7,073 nucleotides of DNA from Rikenellaceae bacterium (GTDB lineage Bacteria; Bacteroidota; Bacteroidia; Bacteroidales; UBA932): NCBI GenBank assembly GCA_003520315.1, contig DOVA01000106.1, positions 1 to 7,073 of the forward strand. The letters run 5' to 3'. Each line of letters starts with the position of its first letter. Within the stretch, counting starts at the first letter, position 1. The notes beneath the pieces were generated by a model. That model was not told the DNA's origin. It was given only the letters and a program-made list of their open reading frames with translations, and searched no databases. This document shows, in pieces, positions 1 through 5,603 of this stretch. The position numbers and the translations under genes were made by a program.

Positions 1-95
1 TGCTCCCTGTCCCAGGGACATTTTTCTCTTAGCTCATCCATTATGTCGAGAAGCCTTACAAAAGCTTTGATCTCCTCATTTCTATCCTTTTTCAT
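1..95 (-). CDS. mazG: MazG-family nucleoside triphosphate pyrophosphohydrolase, N-terminal fragment (cut by window edge)
   Basis: Read from the ATG at 95-93, the minus strand encodes 31 complete codons before the window ends, so only the N-terminus is visible. It contains LLDIMDELREKCPWDREQ (the last residue is incomplete). This is the conserved opening of MazG proteins: a helix of the LxxIMxxLR type followed by the CPWDxEQ signature. Known MazG enzymes hydrolyse (d)NTPs to NMP and pyrophosphate in the cytoplasm, removing aberrant nucleotides or, in some bacteria, lowering ppGpp. The start lies 13 bp after the stop of the upstream DUF62 gene on the same strand, so the two are probably co-transcribed. 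The leader before the ATG is AT-rich with no Shine-Dalgarno, as is usual in Bacteroidota. Family assignment is secure from the signature, but the metal-binding EExxE region lies outside the window and could not be checked. Confidence 0.88.
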   Translation of the reverse strand, partial: MKKDRNEEIKAFVRLLDIMDELREKCPWDRE

Positions 96-108
96 TACTA
101 TTTATAAT

Positions 109-885
109 TTAATAACTATTCTCAAATCTGATTTTAATCTCAGTAGATGTATCAATGTTTTCCAAAACCGCTATATTACCCTGGTATACAGCTATCTCAA
201 GCAGTCCTAGTGAATTAAACAAAGCAAAAATTTCACCGGGATCATGAGAAAAGTAACTTGAAGATATCTTTCGGATTTTAGAATATGGCCCTGCCACAAA
301 TATTGTAAAATTTCTTCCCCTGTGGATTTTGTCAAAAAGTGTCTTTTCGATATTTGTAATCGCGTTACCAAAAGAGTCAATATACACAACTCTGCCTGTA
401 ATCGACTCTTCACTGTAAACCAACTGAGGTGAAGTTTCAATTTTCACCTCTGCTGCAACAGTGTTTTCATTAAATGAGTTACCCATAATTGTTTTTACTC
501 CCTTTACAAAAAGTCCCAATGAGGAAAAAGAATTGCGTACAATATCTTCAACTATGGAAAAAGCTATAGCAGGCACTGAATCCAACAAAAGAGAAAAACG
601 TCCGTCATTGACACCTATGAAATAATGACCATCCGAATACACAACAATCATATCCACATCCGGGGAAGGCTCACTCATTACACCCATCAGATGAATAGAA
701 CCTACAGGAAAAAACCTGTAAGTATTTTTTAGAATAAACACCTCCTGTAAAACATCAAAAGGGGTAATAGACTTTGAAATTTCAACCACTTCAATCCCGC
801 CGTCAAGAGATAACAACATTCCTTTGAGAGCACCGGTATAGTAGTCACCCTTGCTCCAGTCGCTCGTAAGTGTAACAATAGTCAT
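109..885 (-). CDS. SAM hydroxide adenosyltransferase (DUF62 / SAM hydrolase) family protein, non-canonical active site
   Basis: The 258-residue protein, counted from the ATG at 885, belongs to the SAM-dependent chlorinase/fluorinase/DUF62 family. Members attack C5' of S-adenosylmethionine; housekeeping ones use water to give adenosine and methionine. Visible family blocks are MTIVTLTSDW with D9 (ribose-binding Asp), YYTGALKG at 15-22, ITPFDVLQEVFILKNTYRFFP at 40-60 and GSIHLMGV at 62-69. They continue with DGHYFIG at 85-91, IDSFGNAITNI at 169-179 and the C-terminal GEIFALFNSLGLLEIAVYQGN block. The reading frame stays open 28 codons further upstream to 969, but those residues do not resemble the family and would cross a TATCTTTG promoter element at 914-907, so 885 is preferred. 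Oddly, the usual VDPGVGTxxR segment reads VMSEPSPDV and the usual FHGRD reads FSIVED, so the Asp-Arg-His triad seems absent. This may be a Bacteroidota subfamily trait. mazG follows 13 bp downstream. Confidence 0.87.
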   Translation of the reverse strand: MTIVTLTSDWSKGDYYTGALKGMLLSLDGGIEVVEISKSITPFDVLQEVFILKNTYRFFPVGSIHLMGVMSEPSPDVDMIVVYSDGHYFIGVNDGRFSLLLDSVPAIAFSIVEDIVRNSFSSLGLFVKGVKTIMGNSFNENTVAAEVKIETSPQLVYSEESITGRVVYIDSFGNAITNIEKTLFDKIHRGRNFTIFVAGPYSKIRKISSSYFSHDPGEIFALFNSLGLLEIAVYQGNIAVLENIDTSTEIKIRFENSY

Positions 886-901
886 CAGCCGGAATTTATG
901 A

Positions 902-933
902 TTGTGCAAAGATAGAAAAATTTCATACATTTG
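902..933 (+). promoter_or_regulatory. Bacteroidetes-type promoter for the CoA-transferase gene
   Basis: TTG at 902-904 (ATTG from 901) is followed after 21 bp by TACATTTG at 926-933, matching the TTTG-N19-21-TAnnTTTG pattern used by the Bacteroidota primary sigma factor. Transcription would begin around 937-941, leaving a leader of about 50 nt before the ATG at 990. The opposing -7 element at 907-914 lies within the spacer of this promoter. Confidence 0.6.
907..914 (-). promoter_or_regulatory. Bacteroidetes-type -7 element for the DUF62-mazG operon
   Basis: On the minus strand, 914 to 907 reads TATCTTTG, a perfect match to TAnnTTTG. It lies 21 bp before the preferred start codon at 885, giving a very short leader of roughly 10-20 nt. 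No TTG box is found at 19-21 bp upstream, so this is supported by the -7 element alone. Its position inside the 5' extension of the longer reading frame also argues for the downstream start. Confidence 0.55.
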
Positions 934-989
934 CCCCTTGCATAAAATTAAAAACAATATTAGAAACATCTAAATATCAGCAATTTAAC

Positions 990-2294
990 ATGAATGGCAA
1001 TTTAAAGTTTATTAGCGCAGACGAAGCTGTCAAAGTTGTAAAATCAGGAGATCATATCCATTTAAGTAGCGTGGCAAGTGCGCCTAAAATTCTCATAGAA
1101 GCTCTAATGCGCAGAGGAGATGCCGGAGAACTCAAAGATGTACGTATTCATCATCTTCATACAGAAGGTTCTGCTCCTTATACTGATGCAAAATATGAAG
1201 GAATCTTTTTTCACCAGGCTTTTTTTGTTGGAAGCAATGTACGTAAAAACGTCCAGGCAGGTTATGCCGATTATATACCAATTTTTTTGAGTGAAACACA
1301 GAAACTATACAGAAGTGGAGTTCTTCCTTGCAATGTTGCAATGGTTCAGGTATCACCCCCAGACAAACATGGTTTCGTTTCATTAGGGACATCTGTGGAT
1401 GCAACACTCGCGGCCATAGAATGCGCAGAACATGTTATTGCAGTTGTCAACAAAAACGTACCAAGAGCATGGGGAGATGCAATGATTCCAACCAGCATGA
1501 TCAATTTTTTTGTTCAATGTGATGAACCTCTCGAGCAAGCACATTTCGCAGAGCCAGACGAGATTGAATCGGTTATAGGTAAAAACTGTGCAGAATTGAT
1601 AGAAGACGGGGCTTGTCTCCAAATGGGAATCGGTGCCATTCCAAATGCAGTTCTTGCACAGCTTGGCAATCATAAAAACATAGGCATTCACACCGAAATG
1701 TTTGCCGACGGTGTCTTGCCACTTGTAGAAAAAGGTGTGATAAATGGTGCAAATAAAGTTATCGACAAAGGAAAGATGGTCTCTACATTTTTAATGGGAT
1801 CCCAGAAATGCTATGATTTTATTGACGACAATCCAATGGTAAAAATGATGGACGTAGGATATACAAATGATCCGTTTGTGATTTCCAAAAATCCAAAAGT
1901 TACTGCTATAAACTCAGCTTTACAGGTAGACATCACTGGCCAGGTTTGTGCCGATTCGCTTGGAACCAAATTCTTTTCTGGAGTTGGAGGACAGATAGAC
2001 TTCATATATGGCGCTTCGCTCTCAGAAAGAGGAAAAGCCATTATTGCCATGCCATCGACTACTAAAAAAGGCGAAAGCAAGATTGCACCTGTTCTCACTC
2101 CCGGAGCCGGAGTTGTAACAACAAGAAACCATATTCACTGGTTAGTTACAGAATACGGAGCAGTCAATCTCTACGGCAAATCATTGCAGGAAAGAGCCAA
2201 ATTAATAATAAGCGTTGCAAATCCCAATCATAGAAAAGAACTAGACAAGGCTGCCTTTGAACGCTTTGGCCCTCACTATCACTTTATTGGATAA
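990..2294 (+). CDS. Acetyl-CoA hydrolase/transferase family CoA-transferase (4-hydroxybutyrate / butyryl-CoA:acetate type)
   Basis: This is a complete 434-residue class I CoA-transferase, close to the roughly 435-440 residues of 4-hydroxybutyrate CoA-transferases. Such enzymes move CoA between acyl-CoA and a free acid (typically acetate with butyrate, 4-hydroxybutyrate, propionate or succinate) through a glutamyl-CoA thioester, in the cytoplasm. The likely catalytic glutamate is E236 in NIGIHTEMFADG, close to Glu238 of the Clostridium aminobutyricum enzyme. SGVGGQIDF at 330-338 is the conserved GGQxDF CoA-site motif. Other family blocks are VAMVQVSPPDKHGFVSLG near residue 120, MGIGAIPNAVL near 212, and TPGAGVVTTRNHIHWLVTEYG in the C-terminal domain. 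The gene stands alone between a divergent and a convergent neighbour, with a promoter at 902-933. Context does not settle the substrate; in Bacteroidales the likely role is fermentative acid production. No Shine-Dalgarno is visible. Confidence 0.92.
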   Translation: MNGNLKFISADEAVKVVKSGDHIHLSSVASAPKILIEALMRRGDAGELKDVRIHHLHTEGSAPYTDAKYEGIFFHQAFFVGSNVRKNVQAGYADYIPIFLSETQKLYRSGVLPCNVAMVQVSPPDKHGFVSLGTSVDATLAAIECAEHVIAVVNKNVPRAWGDAMIPTSMINFFVQCDEPLEQAHFAEPDEIESVIGKNCAELIEDGACLQMGIGAIPNAVLAQLGNHKNIGIHTEMFADGVLPLVEKGVINGANKVIDKGKMVSTFLMGSQKCYDFIDDNPMVKMMDVGYTNDPFVISKNPKVTAINSALQVDITGQVCADSLGTKFFSGVGGQIDFIYGASLSERGKAIIAMPSTTKKGESKIAPVLTPGAGVVTTRNHIHWLVTEYGAVNLYGKSLQERAKLIISVANPNHRKELDKAAFERFGPHYHFIG

Positions 2295-2301
2295 ATAACA
2301 T

Positions 2302-2348
2302 CTTGGACGATTAAAAAATGTCAACACAGACAAATTTAGTCGTCCGAG
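2302..2348. terminator. Long imperfect inverted repeat in the convergent junction, possible terminator
   Basis: The left arm 2302-2315 (CTTGGACGATTAAA) pairs with the right arm 2335-2348 (TTTAGTCGTCCGAG), giving a 14-bp stem with a 19-nt loop. In the plus-strand transcript the two imperfect positions are G-U wobbles, so the hairpin is continuous there. In the minus-strand transcript they become A-C mismatches. It starts 8 bp after the CoA-transferase stop and its right arm covers the last codons and stop of the facing lipoprotein gene. No U-run follows the right arm on the plus strand, so a classical intrinsic terminator is not proven. Confidence 0.45.
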
Positions 2349-3322
2349 TCATCATTACCGTCTGAAACAACTTTTATCCAGAACACCATCGGTTGATACC
2401 TTCCGAAACCCTTAGAAGAGGATCCGTATCCCCAGCTTGAAGAGAAAAACACAACCGAGACACCACCATGTTTCATATTCAACAAAGCCTTATCAATTGC
2501 AGGAACTAACTCATTGTCAGTGGTCTTGTCAATATCTACAATAGTGTGGTTGAGAGCTGTATAGGAGACAGAAGAGTTATAAATTCTATATTTTCTTGCA
2601 GTATCTTCAATATTGGTATCAACCACAAATCCATCAAGTAATCGTGCTACATACCAAAAAGAGACATACTCATCGACAGCAAGAGTATCACCAATACCCT
2701 CTTCAAGAGACTTATGATAAAAGCCATAAGCAATAGAATCTATCCCACCATAATATTTCTCACTATACGCCTCGAGAGTGTCAATCTGAAATTTGGCCAC
2801 GCTTGGGACCACCCTGAGAACCTCAATGTCATACACATAAGGTGAAGAAAGAAGATAAGCACTACCTTTATAATTATAGTTTGAAAGCCATGTTGGAATG
2901 ATAAACTTAATCCTTCCGCCCTGTTTCACCAACTTTAAAGCCTCTTCAACTCCTCTCATAAGTGAATAGTCTCCCATTTGGAAAAGTCTCGGACCAAAAT
3001 ATGTAGTATCAGAATATGTGCCTATAATCTTAGCAATAGAATCATATGTAGTGGCAGAATAATTATTCCTAAAATCCATGACCGAATATCTGACATAAAC
3101 ACCGGAAGTATCTGTAACCGCAGGACCCGTACCCTCCTTGAGATTTATAATGTATAGTCCAGAAGAAGTCTTGGTCAATGTATCTTTATATATAACCTTA
3201 ACGTGAGATTCAATATATCTCTGTTCAACATCATCTGTACTTTCCGATTCCTCTCTTGCACATGAAGAGAAAAGTGACAGTATTACAAAAATAGACAAAC
3301 TTTGTTTAAATAGTCTTTTCAT
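2336..3322 (-). CDS. Lipoprotein with two degenerate FKBP-type peptidyl-prolyl isomerase domains
   Basis: The protein starts with a short basic n-region (MKRLFKQS), a hydrophobic stretch and LFSSC, a signal-peptidase-II lipobox with the acylated Cys at residue 21. The start at 3322 is chosen because it puts the basic residues first; an in-frame ATG at 3331 adds three residues. Two FKBP-like units follow. The first (about 55-175) has SGLYIINLKEGTGP, then VYVRYSV and RGVEEALKLVKQGGRIKFIIP. The second (about 195-320) has DEYVSFWYVARLLDGFVVD, AIDKALLNMKHGGVSVVFF and a WGYG turn before the final strand. The canonical FKBP F-D pair is V-D in unit two and is not recognisable in unit one, so isomerase activity is doubtful. 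Acidic residues just after the Cys (AREESES) and at the C-terminus may reflect a surface-export signal. It lies directly downstream of a single-domain FKBP lipoprotein, probably in the same operon. Confidence 0.8.
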   Translation of the reverse strand: MKRLFKQSLSIFVILSLFSSCAREESESTDDVEQRYIESHVKVIYKDTLTKTSSGLYIINLKEGTGPAVTDTSGVYVRYSVMDFRNNYSATTYDSIAKIIGTYSDTTYFGPRLFQMGDYSLMRGVEEALKLVKQGGRIKFIIPTWLSNYNYKGSAYLLSSPYVYDIEVLRVVPSVAKFQIDTLEAYSEKYYGGIDSIAYGFYHKSLEEGIGDTLAVDEYVSFWYVARLLDGFVVDTNIEDTARKYRIYNSSVSYTALNHTIVDIDKTTDNELVPAIDKALLNMKHGGVSVVFFSSSWGYGSSSKGFGRYQPMVFWIKVVSDGNDDSDD

Positions 3323-3333
3323 CAATATCATAT

Positions 3334-3882
3334 TTATTTCTTAACCACATTCTTAATCCAAATTTCAAAAATAAGCGGAGACATAGCAGGCACAACTCCA
3401 ACTTTAACATTGCCAAACCCTAACGATGAAGGGAAAACGATATATGAATATTCCCCCTCCCTGGCACCTGTAAGTCCCTTCACAAGTCCTTCCAAAAGTT
3501 CTCCACTCTTCACAACAACATTCCCTACATTAAAGCCCCTGTTATAGACATCTATCCCCAATTTAGATGATAACGAATCCAAATTTGTGTCAAAAATTGT
3601 GCCCAAGCCGTTAGAAAAGACATACCCTGCATAATTGAAATAAAGAGAATCCCCATTCTCAACTGACTCACCATCCCCCTCCTTCATTATTATTCTTACA
3701 GCCAAACCGTTTGTTATCACTGTTTGGCCACTGCTACTTAATGAAGAAACATAATTATCAATCTGCTTAATCTCTTCATCGAGAGTTTTCTGCTCAGCCT
3801 TGTCAGAGCATGATACTATTGCTAAAGCAGCACAAAATATTGCTATAATCCTACCTCTATTATTCTCCCTTTTTATATTCAT
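3334..3882 (-). CDS. FKBP-type peptidyl-prolyl cis-trans isomerase lipoprotein (GldI-like)
   Basis: This 182-residue protein has a lipoprotein signal: basic MNIKRENNRGR, a hydrophobic stretch, and lipobox IVSC with Cys at residue 25. A single FKBP domain fills the C-terminal two thirds. It opens with NGLAVRIIMKEGDG and contains LYFNYAGYVFSNGLGTIFDTN, including the canonical Y-x-G and F-D positions. It ends with ELLEGLVKGLTGAREGEYSYIVFPSSLGFG and the proline-rich flap leading to LIFEIWI. These features predict a periplasm-facing, membrane-anchored prolyl isomerase, the type to which the gliding protein GldI belongs; nothing here shows gliding. The frame is open to 3978, but that extension lies inside nrnA and would bury the signal peptide, so 3882 (or the adjacent ATG at 3885) is chosen. 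The start overlaps the end of nrnA by 23 bp, suggesting translational coupling. The tandem-FKBP gene follows within about 11 bp. Confidence 0.86.
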   Translation of the reverse strand: MNIKRENNRGRIIAIFCAALAIVSCSDKAEQKTLDEEIKQIDNYVSSLSSSGQTVITNGLAVRIIMKEGDGESVENGDSLYFNYAGYVFSNGLGTIFDTNLDSLSSKLGIDVYNRGFNVGNVVVKSGELLEGLVKGLTGAREGEYSYIVFPSSLGFGNVKVGVVPAMSPLIFEIWIKNVVKK

Positions 3883-4891
3883 CATAACATATTTTGAGAG
3901 ATTCAATAAAATACTTTTCAACTTGGTCAAAAGGAATAAATAATTTTCCTCCTGCAGCCCGTTCATGCCCTCCTCCATTAAAAAAACGTCTCGCCATACT
4001 ATTCACGGAAAAATCATTTTTTGACCTTAGAGAAACCCTTACATAATTATCACCTTCAGTAAATAAAGCTGAAATATTAATACCTTTGATGGACAGGGGA
4101 ATATTTACAAAACCCTCTGAGTCACCATCATTAAAGCCAAATCTGTTTTGATCACACTTTGAGAGCATAATATAACCCGCCTCAAGGCCATACAAAATTA
4201 CCATCTTTTCGGACATCAAATAACCCATAAGACGCATCCTTGCCTCACTAAAACCTCCAAAGACCAGATATTGAAGCTTCTCCTTGTCGACACCTTTTTC
4301 CATCAAATCCGATGCCATCCTGAAAGTAGATGAAAAAACTGAATTGGCAAAATTATTGGTATCTGTCATCATTCCCACATAGAGTGGCTCAGCTACTTCC
4401 TGAGGTATATTGCCTCCAGACAGTGAATAAAAGAGCCAATAAAGTATTTCGCAATTAGAAGAGGTCTCAATCTTAGAAATAACAAGGTCAAAAAAGTCTA
4501 TCTCCGGTGATGGATGATGATCAATTAAAATTTTGGAAGCCTCACATTCCCGCACAAGACCTTCCATATCATCAATTCTGGATAACTGGTTAAAATCCAA
4601 AGCAAGCAATAAATCACACTTAGAAATCAAATCGGAAGATCTCTCCTTACAATTCGAAAATACTAATATCTCACCATTTTTATCTAAAAAAGAAAGATAG
4701 TCAGGATACTTGTTGGGAATTATTACATTTATGTTTTTTCTTGAAAGTTTAAGAAAACGAGACATGGCGACAACCGAACCAATAGCGTCACCGTCAGGAT
4801 TGGTGTGGCCCAATATAACTATTTCATTTGCACGTGATATTAGTTGTGAAAAAAAATCAACTTGCTCTTTTGCTAAAAAATCATTCATCAT
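3860..4891 (-). CDS. nrnA: NrnA-like DHH/DHHA1 phosphoesterase (oligoribonuclease / pAp phosphatase)
   Basis: The 343-residue cytosolic protein has the full set of DHH motifs: GHTNPDGDAIGS at 28-39 (H29, D33, D35), LDFN with D99, the DHH triad D124-H125-H126, and TDTNNF with D177. These residues bind the two catalytic metals. The C-terminal DHHA1 domain ends with GGGHERAAGG at 306-315, the substrate-binding loop. Length and motif spacing fit the NrnA family, which degrades 2-5 nt RNAs from the 5' or 3' end and removes the 3' phosphate of pAp. No active-site residue is missing. Two adjacent ATGs (4891 and 4888) are equally possible starts. It is the first gene of a minus-strand operon with two FKBP-like lipoproteins, the next one overlapping its 3' end by 23 bp. 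Oligoribonuclease versus pAp or cyclic-dinucleotide preference cannot be told from sequence alone. Confidence 0.9.
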   Translation of the reverse strand: MMNDFLAKEQVDFFSQLISRANEIVILGHTNPDGDAIGSVVAMSRFLKLSRKNINVIIPNKYPDYLSFLDKNGEILVFSNCKERSSDLISKCDLLLALDFNQLSRIDDMEGLVRECEASKILIDHHPSPEIDFFDLVISKIETSSNCEILYWLFYSLSGGNIPQEVAEPLYVGMMTDTNNFANSVFSSTFRMASDLMEKGVDKEKLQYLVFGGFSEARMRLMGYLMSEKMVILYGLEAGYIMLSKCDQNRFGFNDGDSEGFVNIPLSIKGINISALFTEGDNYVRVSLRSKNDFSVNSMARRFFNGGGHERAAGGKLFIPFDQVEKYFIESLKICYDEYKKGE

Positions 4892-4904
4892 TCAAAACTT
4901 GTCA

Positions 4905-4912
4905 CAAAAATA
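4905..4912 (-). promoter_or_regulatory. Possible Bacteroidetes-type -7 element for the nrnA operon
   Basis: On the minus strand 4912 to 4905 reads TATTTTTG, matching TAnnTTTG, and sits 13 bp before the first ATG of nrnA. No TTG box is seen 19-21 bp upstream, and the leader would be close to leaderless. In AT-rich DNA this could be chance. Confidence 0.35.
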
Positions 4913-4921
4913 TAAAATATA

Positions 4922-4952
4922 TTGCGGGGTCTGAATATTTGTCTTACTTTTG
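4922..4952 (+). promoter_or_regulatory. Bacteroidetes-type promoter for the pseudopilin-like / DUF3822 / rsmD operon
   Basis: TTG at 4922-4924 (ATTG from 4921) is followed after exactly 20 bp by TACTTTTG at 4945-4952, matching both consensus boxes and the spacing. Transcription would start near 4957-4960, leaving a leader of about 35-40 nt before the ATG at 4995. The following genes have no room for separate promoters in their junctions. Confidence 0.65.
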
Positions 4953-4994
4953 TAGAACTTATATGAAATATTTAAAATAAAATTCATAAACCCA

Positions 4995-5600
4995 ATGAAA
5001 AATATCTTAACATACTTTGTTCTGCCTGTCATCGTCGTATTACTGGGCTATTTGATATACAGAAGTCTCCGGGCACCGGTTGAATTCAATCAGGATAAAG
5101 CCTATCGGGAACAAATAGCTATTGAGAGACTCAAAGACATCCGCACACTCCAAACTGCCTACAAAACAAAATATGGCAAGTATACTGCCAGTTTTGACAC
5201 ATTGCTAAACTTCTACAATAATGATCACATTACTCTCGTGAAGCAGATTGGATCAATGGATGACTCAATAGCAGTTGCTCAGAAAAAAGTTTTCCGAGAC
5301 AGTATTAAGATTGCAGTTAGAGATACACTTCTCAAAAGACCGGGTTTTGTCATTGACTCAATCCAGTACATCCCTTTCAGCGGAAAGCAGAAATTTGAGA
5401 TGAAAGCAATTGTTGCCAAAGTATCCGGAGTTAATGTGCCTCTCTTTGAAGCTTGTGCTCCATATGATCTTTTGCTCAAAGGGTTGAATCGTCAATACAT
5501 TGTCAATCTCAACTATGAGAGAACCTCCAGTGACCGTTACCCTGGTCTCAAAGTCGGCAGTATTGATGCTCCAAACAACAATGCAGGAAACTGGGAATAA
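4995..5600 (+). CDS. Membrane-anchored pseudopilin-like protein of unknown function
   Basis: This 201-residue protein has one N-terminal transmembrane segment (about residues 4-23) with a positively charged end (YRSLR), so the rest probably faces the periplasm. The next segment (about 36-73), containing ERLKDIRTLQTAYKTKYGKY followed by DTLLNF, resembles the core of type II secretion pseudopilins. There a long helix ends in a Y-x-x-x-x-G-x-Y turn and a DxL helix. Unlike real (pseudo)pilins, no prepilin-peptidase site (G followed by FTLIE) precedes the membrane segment, so it would not be processed in the usual way. The C-terminal part is mainly predicted strands and ends in an Asn-rich NNNAGNWE tail. 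It is the first gene of its operon, and the next gene begins 3 bp after its stop. No function is assigned; the pseudopilin resemblance is my own pattern reading. Confidence 0.72.
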   Translation: MKNILTYFVLPVIVVLLGYLIYRSLRAPVEFNQDKAYREQIAIERLKDIRTLQTAYKTKYGKYTASFDTLLNFYNNDHITLVKQIGSMDDSIAVAQKKVFRDSIKIAVRDTLLKRPGFVIDSIQYIPFSGKQKFEMKAIVAKVSGVNVPLFEACAPYDLLLKGLNRQYIVNLNYERTSSDRYPGLKVGSIDAPNNNAGNWE

Positions 5601-5603
5601 AAA

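Noticed and set aside
886..969. 28-codon N-terminal extension of the DUF62 gene, with possible starts at 969 and 930.
   Set aside because: The family begins at MTIVTLTSDW, the extension has no family similarity, and a consensus -7 element lies within it.
960..973. Small palindrome TTAGA-AACA-TCTAA in the CoA-transferase leader, considered as an operator.
   Set aside because: Five-bp arms in AT-rich DNA are expected by chance, and no second copy is seen nearby.
1132..2098. Several antisense or out-of-frame reading frames of 64-102 codons within the CoA-transferase gene.
   Set aside because: They lie wholly within a strongly conserved coding region, show no recognisable domain and have no promoter or start context; they are frame shadows.
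3883..3978. N-terminal extension of the single-FKBP gene up to an ATG at 3978.
   Set aside because: It lies within the nrnA coding region and would place about 32 residues in front of a clear lipoprotein signal peptide.
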